Assembly (NCBI GenBank): GCA_964551985.1 | Contig: CAZKFG010000028.1 | Location: 1-27,863 of the forward strand | From: CAZKFG01 sp964551985 | GTDB lineage: Bacteria; Bacillota; Negativicutes; Acidaminococcales; JAISLQ01 | DNA length: 27,863 nucleotides | Direction of reading: 5' to 3' | Shown: one piece after another, positions 1 through 6,886 of the stretch | Layout: each line of letters begins with the position of its first letter | How positions within the stretch are numbered: position 1 is the stretch's first letter | The notes under the pieces: model-generated | What the model was told of the DNA's origin: nothing | Database searches by the model: none | The model's input: only the letters and a program-made list of their open reading frames with translations | Position numbers and translations under genes: made by a program

Positions 1-308
1 CTATGCCGATAAAGACAATTGTTGCCAATGGCATGCTAGAATGCAAGGCAGCGATGAATGATATTGCCAGTGGTCAGATAAAAGCCAATTTTTATGAGGG
101 TATGGGCTGCACTGGCGGTTGCGTAGGTGGGCCTAAATCGCTTTTAGACAAAGATGAGGCGAAAAAACACGTACAAGAATATGGTCAAAATGCACGTTAT
201 AAAACGCCTATAGACAATCCTTATGTAATTGAACTGTTGCATAGACTGGGTTTTTACACTACAGATGACCTGTTGTTAGATAGCGAAATATTTACAAGGC
301 ATTTTTAA
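1..308 (+). CDS. [FeFe]-hydrogenase large subunit, C-terminal end (5' partial)
   Basis: This is the last part of a gene that begins before the window; the frame is open to the left edge, so the ATG at 3 is probably internal. About 101 residues are visible. The segment EGMGCTGGCVGGPK (about residues 32-45 of the visible part) resembles the last H-cluster cysteine motif of [FeFe]-hydrogenases, where two Cys help hold the catalytic iron-sulfur cluster. The canonical form is roughly MACPGGCxxGGGQ; here Pro is Thr and the end is GGPK, as in divergent (group B-like or sensory) members. The tail with NPYVIELLHRLG also fits this family. Because the N-terminal ferredoxin domains and other motifs are outside the window, subgroup and redox partner cannot be decided. 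Confidence 0.75.
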   Translation, partial: MPIKTIVANGMLECKAAMNDIASGQIKANFYEGMGCTGGCVGGPKSLLDKDEAKKHVQEYGQNARYKTPIDNPYVIELLHRLGFYTTDDLLLDSEIFTRHF

Positions 309-321
309 ACTAATTATATAT

Positions 322-350
322 TTGATTTTTTCTCTATAAACAGATAGAAT
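322..350 (+). promoter_or_regulatory. Candidate sigma-A promoter for pduL
   Basis: A -35-like TTGATT (322-327) and a -10-like TAGAAT (345-350) are separated by 17 bases and lie 36 bases upstream of the pduL start codon. Match quality is moderate (4/6 and 5/6). Confidence 0.4.
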
Positions 351-385
351 ATAGTTATAGTCTGTATTAGAAAAGAGGTACATTT

Positions 386-958
386 ATGAACAATACAATC
401 AAACTTGGCATATCGGCAAAACATTTGCATTTGAGTCAAGAGGATTTAAAAACTTTGTTTGGTGATACAGCAGTTCTCACTAAAGTGAAAGAACTTGGGC
501 AACCGGGTGAATTTGCTAGCGATGAGAAAGTAGACTTGGTTACTGACAAAGCTGTTTTAAAAGGCGTTAGAGTTATAGGGCCAGTTCGCGCTCAGACCCA
601 AGTTGAACTTGCAATGACAGATGCAAGGGTTTTAGGTCTTAATCCGCCGCTTAGAGGCTCTGGCGATTTAAAAGGCTCTTTAGGGATCAAAATTGTCGGT
701 CCTAAAGGAGAGGTCGTAATAAAAGAAGGTGTTATTATAGCAGACAGACACATTCATTTAGACCTTAAAACAGCAAAAGAATTTAACTTAAAAGATAAAG
801 ATAGAGTAAAAGTTGCTGTTCCAGGCGTGCGTGCTGTTGTTTTTGAAAATGTTTTAGTTAGGGTAAAAGATACCTATGCACCAGAATTTCATATCGATAC
901 TGATGAGGGCAATGCTTGCTTTGCTCAAAATGACCAAATGGTGCAAATAATTAAGTGA
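386..958 (+). CDS. pduL: PduL-type phosphate acyltransferase (phosphotransacylase)
   Basis: The 190-residue protein belongs to the PduL family, which interconverts acyl-CoA and acyl-phosphate (acetyl or propanoyl) and feeds acetate or propionate kinase for ATP synthesis. Family hallmarks are visible: SAKHLHLS near the N-terminus (H13, H15), PVRAQTQVE (66-74), ADRHIHL (H122, H124) and FHIDTDEGNA (H169). The His residues are the zinc ligands in the known family. The start is supported by GAGG upstream of the ATG. There is no N-terminal extension of the kind that targets PduL into bacterial microcompartments, and no shell-protein genes are nearby, so a cytosolic fermentative role is likely. It is probably monocistronic, with its own promoter and a strong terminator. 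Acetyl versus propanoyl preference cannot be read from the sequence. Confidence 0.93.
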   Translation: MNNTIKLGISAKHLHLSQEDLKTLFGDTAVLTKVKELGQPGEFASDEKVDLVTDKAVLKGVRVIGPVRAQTQVELAMTDARVLGLNPPLRGSGDLKGSLGIKIVGPKGEVVIKEGVIIADRHIHLDLKTAKEFNLKDKDRVKVAVPGVRAVVFENVLVRVKDTYAPEFHIDTDEGNACFAQNDQMVQIIK

Positions 959-967
959 TATAAAAAT

Positions 968-1000
968 AACAGGTTTGGGCATCGTGTCTGAACCTGTTTT
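968..1000 (+). terminator. Rho-independent terminator after pduL
   Basis: Arms 968-981 and 985-998 form a 14-bp stem (including G-U pairs) around the triloop TCG, followed by TTATT. It lies 10 bases after the pduL stop codon. Confidence 0.85.
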
Positions 1001-1021
1001 ATTATGGTTTGAGGGTGTATT

Positions 1022-2371
1022 ATGGTTTTAAGTTATAATAATGATATAAGTCAGATGAAAAAATATATGATTAGAAGAATTGCCACTTTGGCTTGGCCTG
1101 TTGTGGTAGAGATGATTTTTCTGGTTATTGGCGGTGTGCTGACAACCGCTATGGTAGGTAGATTTGGTCCTGTTGTTGTAGCAGCTGTCGGGCTTGCGAC
1201 AATGCTACAAATAACTTGTGCGATGGTTATATCATCAGCTGGTACTGGTGCCGGTGCGCTAGTTGCGCGTAATTTTGGTGCCAAAAATATTTTAATGGCA
1301 CAAAAAATTGCCGGTCAAGCTTTGGTAATTGGCTTTTTAAGTAGTATTTTAGGAGCATTGTTTTGCTATTTTGCAGGAACAAGACTTGTGAAAATAGCTA
1401 GTCCTGATGCTAACGTTATTGCACTGGCAAGCGAATTTATTACTATTATGGTATTTTTCTTGCCCTTTCTTGCAATAACGAGCGTTTGTCTGGCTGCGGT
1501 ACGTGGTACAGGTAAAACAAGAGTAGCAATGCTAGTTGCGATAATAGGTCAATTTATTTCTCTATCTGTTACCTATTCACTATTGTTTATTTTTAAAATC
1601 GGCGCACAAGGCGCTATATGGGGAATATCCGCTTCGCAAGTATTAGTTGCATTTGTTAGCTTTTTAGCTGTCCATTCTAAATACACCTTAGGTGTTGGTT
1701 TTAGTCATATCTTCCCATTAGATAAACAAGTTATCTTATCAATTTTTAAAATCAGTATGCCGGCAGGCTTTGAACAAATAGCCATACAAAGCGGACGTAT
1801 GGGCTTTTCTCTACTTATGGCAACAGCCGGGGCAACGCAGTTTGCTGGGCACAATGTTGCATTGCAAATAGAATCAATCTCCTTTATGCCCGGTATGGCG
1901 GTTGGCATCGCGGCGATGACTTTAGTAAGCAACAATTTAGGACGTGGACTTTATCACAGAGCTAAAGACTATGCTTGGCTTAGCTGCATTTTAGGTGCTA
2001 CAATGATGGGCTTTTTTGGGGTATTGTTTTACGTTTTTTCAGCTAATCTGACAAGGTTTTTTATTGATGATCCAGCTGTACTAAAATGGGGTATAGGTTG
2101 CGTTGCAGTCTCGGCAATTGAACAAATACCGCTTGCAATAAGTATGATTATTCCCGGCGTCTTAAGAGGTGCAGGAGATGCTATGACCGCTATGTATGTA
2201 GCTGTTTTTGGTACATGGTTTATTAGAATGCCAATGATTTTTCTGTTAAAATATCTAGGCTATTTTAACGTTGTTACAGGCTGGATGTGTGCTTTTTTGG
2301 ATATTTTAGTGCGTGCAATGTTGTTTATCTGGATTTTGAGAAAGAAAAATTGGCAGAGAATAAAAATATAA
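1022..2371 (+). CDS. MATE-family multidrug/metabolite exporter
   Basis: This 449-residue inner-membrane protein has about twelve hydrophobic segments in two similar halves, the usual size and architecture of MATE (NorM/DinF-like) transporters. These export cationic drugs or metabolites in exchange for Na+ or H+. Typical MATE features include the N-terminal segment with AWPVVVEMIFLVIGG, a loop with MVGRFG, and PGVLRGAGDAMTAM in the second half, matching the conserved LRGxGDxxxAM element. The start ATG has GAGGG seven bases upstream. The gene sits alone between terminators, and the substrate cannot be predicted. Minus-strand reading frames inside it have no coding support. Confidence 0.92.
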   Translation: MVLSYNNDISQMKKYMIRRIATLAWPVVVEMIFLVIGGVLTTAMVGRFGPVVVAAVGLATMLQITCAMVISSAGTGAGALVARNFGAKNILMAQKIAGQALVIGFLSSILGALFCYFAGTRLVKIASPDANVIALASEFITIMVFFLPFLAITSVCLAAVRGTGKTRVAMLVAIIGQFISLSVTYSLLFIFKIGAQGAIWGISASQVLVAFVSFLAVHSKYTLGVGFSHIFPLDKQVILSIFKISMPAGFEQIAIQSGRMGFSLLMATAGATQFAGHNVALQIESISFMPGMAVGIAAMTLVSNNLGRGLYHRAKDYAWLSCILGATMMGFFGVLFYVFSANLTRFFIDDPAVLKWGIGCVAVSAIEQIPLAISMIIPGVLRGAGDAMTAMYVAVFGTWFIRMPMIFLLKYLGYFNVVTGWMCAFLDILVRAMLFIWILRKKNWQRIKI

Positions 2372-2402
2372 CATAGCAAACTTTTTGCTATGACAAAACA
2401 CT

Positions 2403-2428
2403 AACAGCCAGCGTAAGCTGGCTGTTTT
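2403..2428 (+). terminator. Terminator after the MATE gene, with a preceding small hairpin
   Basis: Arms AACAGCCAGC (2403-2412) and GCTGGCTGTT (2417-2426) form a perfect 10-bp stem closed by a GTAA (GNRA) tetraloop and followed by T residues. A separate 8-bp hairpin (2372-2379 with 2385-2392) lies between it and the stop codon. Confidence 0.9.
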
Positions 2429-2431
2429 ACT

Positions 2432-2492
2432 CGTCCAAAAATTTAGCTTTGATCACCGCAAAACAAATTTGTTTTGTCTAAGTTTTTGGGCG
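2432..2492 (+). repeat. Two-tier inverted repeat in the MATE / membrane-protein intergenic space
   Basis: The outer arms 2432-2446 and 2478-2492 pair over all 15 positions (two as G-T). Inside them, 2459-2476 is a perfect 18-base palindrome (CAAAAC plus AAATTT plus GTTTTG). No T-run follows on either strand, so it does not look like an ordinary terminator, and it lies beyond the proper MATE terminator. Its right flank GGGCGGTGGTTAT resembles the right flank of the inverted repeat at 6493-6534. The remainder of this gap (2493-2601) is AT-rich with nothing convincing. Confidence 0.7.
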
Positions 2493-2601
2493 GTGGTTAT
2501 ATAAAAAAATAGTTATATTTTGGTAGCTTTGTGAGGTATGAATTTACAGATGGTTTTTATGTGGTGCTATTTTAGCTTTGTTTATAGGGCGCGGATTGCT
2601 T

Positions 2602-3057
2602 TTATGGTATGAGTTTCATTATGGTATTAATTTTGTCTAAAAGCTCGCCTGAATGGAAAAACCAAGCGACAAAGATTGTTATAGGTCCTGAGATTAGCAT
2701 GAGAAAATTGTTTAAAAATATACCAAAGGTGCTCATATAGCTGAAGATAAAAAGCAGGATATGGTATATAAGAACCCCTATGACACTTGTTATTAAATAG
2801 AAAAACATTGTTTTTGTCGGTAGACTAAAGAGTATATACAAAGATATTATAAAAAAGGTCAAAAGTGAAAGCTTTTTGCTTGATGAGCAAATTTCTTGTA
2901 TTATGCTAGCTTTTCTTGATGGATAGGTTTTTTGAAAGCTCACAAAGCTAAAAAAGCCGCAAATTAGTCCTAAGATGGCTGTGTCTTTAGGGATTGATGC
3001 AAGTAAATTTTTGCTTGTTGCCACAATAAGATTTATGTAATATGTTATTTGTTCCAT
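2602..3057 (-). CDS. Small membrane protein of unknown function
   Basis: I do not recognise this 151-residue protein. It has four likely membrane-spanning stretches at about residues 24-42, 62-80, 84-106 and 110-133, with a basic, polar loop (TYPSRKAS, then SSSKK) between the first two. The start is well supported: on the minus strand AGAGG lies six bases before the ATG at 3057. There are no catalytic-looking motifs. It is transcribed divergently from the hydroxyacid dehydrogenase gene and convergently to the MATE gene, so it is probably a single-gene unit. It could be a small transporter accessory or envelope protein, but nothing supports a specific role. Confidence 0.75.
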   Translation of the reverse strand: MEQITYYINLIVATSKNLLASIPKDTAILGLICGFFSFVSFQKTYPSRKASIIQEICSSSKKLSLLTFFIISLYILFSLPTKTMFFYLITSVIGVLIYHILLFIFSYMSTFGIFLNNFLMLISGPITIFVAWFFHSGELLDKINTIMKLIP

Positions 3058-3075
3058 AATAATCCTCTCAATGTT

Positions 3076-3104
3076 TTGCTAACTATGTATTTTTATTATA
3101 TAAT
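3076..3104 (+). promoter_or_regulatory. Divergent promoter region between membrane protein and hydroxyacid dehydrogenase
   Basis: On the plus strand TTGCTA (3076-3081) and a perfect TATAAT (3099-3104) are 17 bases apart, placing transcription start near 3111 for the dehydrogenase. On the minus strand a possible TTGACT (3127-3132) and TATATT (3102-3107) serve the membrane-protein gene, though their 19-base spacing is long. The two -10 elements overlap, so the promoters would probably exclude each other. Confidence 0.6.
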
Positions 3105-3168
3105 ATAACATATATTTTTGTAAAAAAGTCAATGTTGTTAAATTTTCTATTTTTAAGAGGTGGTTATT

Positions 3169-4182
3169 TTGGATTTGAATAGTTTAAAACAGTTGGGCAA
3201 GGAAAAATTTGGTAAATTTTGTTTGATGTGTAGAATTTGTGACGGTAGGGCTTGTGCAGGTCAAATTCCTGGTATGGGTGGAGTAAGTACAGCAAGTGCT
3301 TTTACTAATAATTTAAAGGCGCTTTCAAATGTCAGTTTAAGGCAACGCATCATACACGAGGCTTGTGAGCCTGATACTAGTTGTGAATTTTTTGGAGTTA
3401 AAATGGCAGCGCCGATTTTGGCAGCGCCAATTGGTGGTATTTCTTTTAATTTAAATGATTTTACGCCAGAGATTGAATATGCAAAATCAATTGTAGGCGG
3501 GTCTTGTTTGGCTGATTGTTTGGCTATGACCGGTGATGGTGGAATTAGTGAAATTTATGATAGCGGTATAGAGGCTGTAAAACTAGCTTCAGGTCGAGGT
3601 ATACCAACGATTAAACCTCGTGCTAATGATGTTATCATTCAAATGGCAAAAAGAGCAATTGATGCTGGCGCTGTTGCGGTCGCAGTGGACGTTGATTCGG
3701 CGGCACTTATTAATATGAAAAGGTTCAATCAACCTGTTGGACCGAAAAGCTTTGCTCAATTAAAAGAATTGGTTGAATCAATAGATAGACCGCTTATTAT
3801 AAAGGGCGTCTTGACATTAGAAGATGCCAAAGCTTGTTATGAAGCGGGGGTAGATAGTATTGTTGTATCAAATCACGGTGGTAGGGTGCTAGATTATGCA
3901 ACTGCCTCGGCAAAAGCTTTACCGGAGATTGCTCATTTGTATAAAGGTAAAATGAAAATTTTTGTCGACGGTGGAGTGAGAACGGGTACGGATGTATTGA
4001 AAATGTTGGCGCTAGGTGCTGATGCTGTTTTGATAGGTAGACCTATTATGCAATCGGCTGTTGGTGGTGCTGAAGGTGTAAAAATAAAAATGGAATCTTT
4101 CATACAAGAATTGAAACTTGCCATGATTATGACGGGAATGAGCGCTATGCGCGATATTGATGGCAGTATTATAAGTAAATAG
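3169..4182 (+). CDS. FMN-dependent alpha-hydroxyacid dehydrogenase/oxidase family protein with N-terminal Cys cluster
   Basis: This is a TIM-barrel flavoprotein of the lactate/glycolate oxidase (LldD) superfamily, which oxidises 2-hydroxyacids to 2-oxoacids. The active-site element SNHGGRVLD (catalytic His and substrate-binding Arg) and the phosphate-binding FVDGGVRTGTDVLK followed by GADAVLIGRP are clear. I place the start at TTG 3169, not GTG 3160, because the SD AAGAGG occupies 3155-3160 and would overlap the GTG; this gives 337 residues. The N-terminus carries four cysteines (C18, C21, C24, C29), a spacing reminiscent of an iron-sulfur ligand set and shared, from memory, with clostridial relatives annotated as alpha-hydroxy-acid oxidizing proteins. 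An electron-transferring dehydrogenase fits an anaerobe better than an oxidase. The substrate is unknown, and no transporter is adjacent. Confidence 0.85.
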   Translation: MDLNSLKQLGKEKFGKFCLMCRICDGRACAGQIPGMGGVSTASAFTNNLKALSNVSLRQRIIHEACEPDTSCEFFGVKMAAPILAAPIGGISFNLNDFTPEIEYAKSIVGGSCLADCLAMTGDGGISEIYDSGIEAVKLASGRGIPTIKPRANDVIIQMAKRAIDAGAVAVAVDVDSAALINMKRFNQPVGPKSFAQLKELVESIDRPLIIKGVLTLEDAKACYEAGVDSIVVSNHGGRVLDYATASAKALPEIAHLYKGKMKIFVDGGVRTGTDVLKMLALGADAVLIGRPIMQSAVGGAEGVKIKMESFIQELKLAMIMTGMSAMRDIDGSIISK

Positions 4183-4204
4183 TATATATTTTTTGCTTTT
4201 GTTA

Positions 4205-4233
4205 TTTACAAATGGTTTATCTTTTGTTATTAT
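4205..4233 (+). promoter_or_regulatory. Promoter of the nifS-nifU operon
   Basis: TTTACA (4205-4210) and TATTAT (4228-4233) are spaced by exactly 17 bases, predicting a start near 4240 and a leader of about 57 bases. Confidence 0.65.
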
Positions 4234-4244
4234 TAAAATATAAA

Positions 4245-4263
4245 TCCGACCTAAATAGTCGGA
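4245..4263 (+). promoter_or_regulatory. Candidate Rrf2/IscR-type operator
   Basis: The inverted repeat TCCGAC-CTAAATA-GTCGGA has 6-bp arms and a 7-base spacer and lies just downstream of the predicted start site, where a bound repressor would block transcription. The arms and the AT-rich centre resemble sites of Rrf2-family regulators (IscR, CymR) in Firmicutes. No Rrf2-type regulator gene is in the window, so the assignment rests on motif and context. A short terminator hairpin for the preceding gene is the alternative. Confidence 0.5.
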
Positions 4264-4296
4264 ATAGACTTTTCAAAAAAAAAGAGAGGTTAGAAA

Positions 4297-5526
4297 ATGC
4301 AACGTGTATATTTAGATAACGCAGCAACAACCAAGATTGATGATAGGGTTATTGAAGCGATGACAAAGGCTTTAAAGGAAAACTATGGCAATCCGTCTAG
4401 CATATATTTAGAAGCGAGAGAAACTAAAAAGGTGCTTGATAATGCTCGCAAACAGGTCGGGGATTTGATAAAGGCGAGACCTGAGGAGATTGTTTTTACA
4501 GCAGGTGGTTCAGAAGCTGATAATATGGCGCTAATCGGCATTGCGCGTGCTTATGCTCAAAAGGGTAAGCACATTATCACAAGTAAAGTAGAGCATCATG
4601 CTATTTTGCATACTTGTGAATATTTGGAGAAAAATGGTTATGAAGTAACTTATTTACCAGTGGACGAATATGGTATGGTAAGTGTCCAAAGTGTGAAAGA
4701 TGCTATAAGACCTGATACTATTTTGGTTAGCATTATGTATGCTAATAACGAAGTTGGTACGATTATGCCGATAGGGGGAATTGGCGCTATTACTAAAGAA
4801 AAAGGGGTGCTACTCCATACAGATGCCGTGCAGGCTATAGGTCATGTTGATATTGATGTGGTGCGAGATAATATTGATTTACTAAGTCTTACAGCACACA
4901 AAATACACGGTCCAAAAGGAATAGGTGCTTTATATATAAGACGTGGCGTGAAAATGGCGTCACTTATCCACGGTGGTGGTCAAGAACGTGGACTTCGTGC
5001 CGGTACGGAAAATGTTCCTGGTGCGGTAGCGCTCGGGCTTGCTTGTGAACTTGCTGGGGTTGATTTTAAGAAAAATAATGCTTATATGACTCTTTTGCGT
5101 GATAGATTGATTGCAGGTATTATGGATGCTATCCCGTTTGTCAAACTAAATGGTCATCCGACAAAGCGCTTGAGTAATAATGTTAATATCAGCATAAAAT
5201 TTATTGAAGGCGAAGGAATGCTACTTCGACTTGATATGAAAGGTATTTGTGCATCAAGCGGTTCTGCTTGTACTTCAGGTTCATTAGATCCTTCACATGT
5301 ACTTCTTGCTATGGGGCTTGACCATGCGACAGCCCACGGCTCGTTGAGGCTTAGTTTGTCGCACGAGAATACGGGTGAAGAAGTGGACTATCTTTTGAAA
5401 GTACTACCAGAGATTGTAGAGTTTTTGAGAAATATGTCCCCAATTTATAACGAACAAGTTGTAAACTGCGCAAGACCACAAGTAAAAGGTTGTAGTGGTT
5501 GTAAAGTTATAGAAAAAGGAGAATAA
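4297..5526 (+). CDS. nifS: Cysteine desulfurase, NifS/IscS type
   Basis: This 409-residue PLP enzyme takes sulfur from L-cysteine, giving alanine and an enzyme persulfide used to build Fe-S clusters. The PLP lysine is K202 in LTAHKIHGPKGIG, the cofactor-stacking His is in VEHHAIL (about 100-101), and the persulfide Cys is C325 in the long mobile loop SSGSACTSGSLDPSHVLLAMG, typical of class I desulfurases. Compared with most family members it has an extra C-terminal tail with three cysteines (C391, C399, C402). An AGAGG SD precedes the ATG. It lies three bases upstream of nifU, so the pair is an operon in which desulfurase feeds scaffold. The Rrf2-like operator upstream suggests control by Fe-S status or cysteine supply. 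Confidence 0.95.
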   Translation: MQRVYLDNAATTKIDDRVIEAMTKALKENYGNPSSIYLEARETKKVLDNARKQVGDLIKARPEEIVFTAGGSEADNMALIGIARAYAQKGKHIITSKVEHHAILHTCEYLEKNGYEVTYLPVDEYGMVSVQSVKDAIRPDTILVSIMYANNEVGTIMPIGGIGAITKEKGVLLHTDAVQAIGHVDIDVVRDNIDLLSLTAHKIHGPKGIGALYIRRGVKMASLIHGGGQERGLRAGTENVPGAVALGLACELAGVDFKKNNAYMTLLRDRLIAGIMDAIPFVKLNGHPTKRLSNNVNISIKFIEGEGMLLRLDMKGICASSGSACTSGSLDPSHVLLAMGLDHATAHGSLRLSLSHENTGEEVDYLLKVLPEIVEFLRNMSPIYNEQVVNCARPQVKGCSGCKVIEKGE

Positions 5527-5529
5527 TTT

Positions 5530-5961
5530 ATGTACAGCGAAAAGGTTATGGATCATTTTGCTAATCCTCGCAATGTTGGTGAGATAATAGATGCTGACGG
5601 AATAGGCGAAGTCGGTAATCCTGTTTGTGGCGATATTATGAAGTTTTATATAAAAGTTGTTGATGATAAAATTGTTGATATAAAGTTTAAAACATTTGGC
5701 TGTGGTGCTGCTATTGCTACAAGCAGCATGGCAACAGAACTTGCCAAAGGAAAAACAACAAAAGAGGCTCAAGAGCTGACAAATAAAGCTGTTGCCGAAG
5801 CATTAGGTGGTCTTCCGCCTGTAAAAATGCACTGCTCTAATTTAGCGGCTGATGCGCTAAAGGCGGCGATTATTGATTATAAAAAGAAAAAAGGTCTTGA
5901 TTACAGCGATATTAAGCTAGATGAAGACGAATGCGGCGGTCATTGCGGACATTGTCATTAG
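5530..5961 (+). CDS. nifU: Fe-S cluster assembly scaffold, NifU N-terminal/IscU type
   Basis: This 143-residue protein is the scaffold on which [2Fe-2S]/[4Fe-4S] clusters form from NifS-derived sulfur. The three ligand cysteines are C33 (GNPVCGD), C58 (TFGCGAAIA) and C102 (KMHCSNLA), with conserved D35 near the first. LPPVKMHC (95-102) contains the LPPVK motif recognised by HscA-type Hsp70 chaperones in IscU proteins. After the scaffold domain the protein ends in a Cys/His-rich tail (CGGHCGHCH), instead of the ferredoxin and Nfu domains of full-length NifU. The AAGGAG SD lies within the end of nifS. No hscA, hscB or ferredoxin gene follows; a terminator closes the operon. Confidence 0.95.
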   Translation: MYSEKVMDHFANPRNVGEIIDADGIGEVGNPVCGDIMKFYIKVVDDKIVDIKFKTFGCGAAIATSSMATELAKGKTTKEAQELTNKAVAEALGGLPPVKMHCSNLAADALKAAIIDYKKKKGLDYSDIKLDEDECGGHCGHCH

Positions 5962-5968
5962 ATTTTAC

Positions 5969-6000
5969 GTTGCCCAAATGTTTGGGCAACTTTGTTTTTT
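5969..6000 (+). terminator. Terminator of nifS-nifU
   Basis: GTTGCCCAAA (5969-5978) and TTTGGGCAAC (5981-5990) form a 10-bp stem followed by TTTGTTTTTT. Confidence 0.9.
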
Positions 6001-6068
6001 GGCAGGAAAAAAGCTTTTTATAAAGAATTATACATAGAAAATAACTTTTTATAACAAGGAGAAATAAT

Positions 6069-6404
6069 ATGTTTACACAAGAAAAAGAGCAGTTGTTTCA
6101 ACAACTGTTAGAACGTTTTAAAGGTGAAGAAAAACTAAATGCTAAAATGCAAGAAGTTGGTTTTGAAGATTTGTTTTCCATCAAGTTTTTGTCGGAAAAT
6201 AGCGATTTTTCGTCATTAGATGATATTTTGTTTCGTAGCGGTTTTGGGATAATGAGTCCTATGGAAATAGCAAGAATTCCTGTCGATAAGTGGGATGAAT
6301 ATATAGCTAAACACTGTAAATGCAAGACTTGGCACGAGCTAGGGAAACTTGCTATGATTGACTGGATGCAAAATGTTATAAGCCAAGAAAAAGGTGATTG
6401 CTGA
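6069..6404 (+). CDS. Small cytosolic protein of unknown function
   Basis: I do not recognise this 111-residue acidic protein. Its start is strong (AAGGAG eight bases before the ATG). There is no signal peptide or membrane segment. The N-terminal 35 residues are charged and probably helical (EKEQLFQQLLERF). The C-terminal half holds CKCKTWHELGKLAMIDWM, with a CxC pair and conserved-looking aromatic residues, and the protein ends with another Cys. It lies downstream of nifSU but beyond their terminator. A metal- or redox-linked role could be imagined from the cysteines, but nothing proves it. Confidence 0.7.
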   Translation: MFTQEKEQLFQQLLERFKGEEKLNAKMQEVGFEDLFSIKFLSENSDFSSLDDILFRSGFGIMSPMEIARIPVDKWDEYIAKHCKCKTWHELGKLAMIDWMQNVISQEKGDC

Positions 6405-6492
6405 GAAATTTGGCGAAATTAGAAGAAAAACAAAGATATATAGGAATATTTTCTTTTAATGGTTATTTTTCATGTGGAAACATATTTGCGTA

Positions 6493-6534
6493 CCAAACAT
6501 TTGTTTGCTAGAATTTAGACAAACAAATGTTTGG
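6493..6534 (+). repeat. Long inverted repeat abutting the LysM gene start region
   Basis: Arms 6493-6507 (CCAAACATTTGTTTG) and 6520-6534 are perfect 15-bp reverse complements. CTA/TAG extends the stem inward to 18 bp with one bulged A, leaving a 5-base loop. The right arm ends exactly at the weak SD GGCGGTG, ten bases before the ATG at 6545. No T-run follows, so termination is unlikely. It could be an operator, a translational hairpin or a small palindromic element. Confidence 0.8.
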
Positions 6535-6544
6535 CGGTGTTGTT

Positions 6545-6832
6545 ATGAACAAAATAGTTATAGTATTAATGATATTGTTAGTTTTTTCGGCAACTGCAAT
6601 GGCTGTACCTAGTGATAAAGAAGAATTTACTTTTGTAAATGTGGTTGTGCGCAAAGGTGATACTATTTGGGATTTAAGCAAAAGTTTTGCAGCTAAGAAT
6701 GAAGATGTTAGAATTGTTGTAGATAGAATTTATAAAGTAAATAAAATTCAAGATTCATCTATAAGACCAGGTCAATCTCTTGTTGTGCCTGTGCAAAAAG
6801 AACATGCCAAAAGTTTAGGACAAAAACTATAA
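6545..6832 (+). CDS. Secreted LysM-domain protein
   Basis: The 95-residue product starts with a signal peptide (MNKIVIVLMILLVFSATAMA, cleavage after AMA), followed by one LysM domain at about residues 30-85: VVVRKGDTIWDLSKSF, then VNKIQDSSIRPGQSLVVPV. LysM domains bind N-acetylglucosamine in peptidoglycan, so the protein probably sits in the periplasm on the cell wall. I chose the ATG at 6545 rather than 6527: the earlier one lies inside the right arm of the inverted repeat and would add six residues before the signal peptide. The SD (GGCGGTG) is weak and touches the hairpin. The domain is close to the common YneA-like small LysM proteins, but no cell-division function is implied. Confidence 0.85.
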   Translation: MNKIVIVLMILLVFSATAMAVPSDKEEFTFVNVVVRKGDTIWDLSKSFAAKNEDVRIVVDRIYKVNKIQDSSIRPGQSLVVPVQKEHAKSLGQKL

Positions 6833-6886
6833 ATTAAAAAACGTGTGCCTTTTTGCAAGCTGTTGTTTGCAAGGTGGTAAAGGTTT

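Noticed and set aside
2538..2612. A 24-codon hydrophobic reading frame on the plus strand
   Set aside because: The GAGG lies one base from the ATG, which is too close; the frame runs into the end of the minus-strand gene; no other support.
3085..3125. A dif-like (XerC/XerD) site in the AT-rich divergent promoter region
   Set aside because: Neither half-site matches the Firmicute or E. coli dif consensus as I know it.
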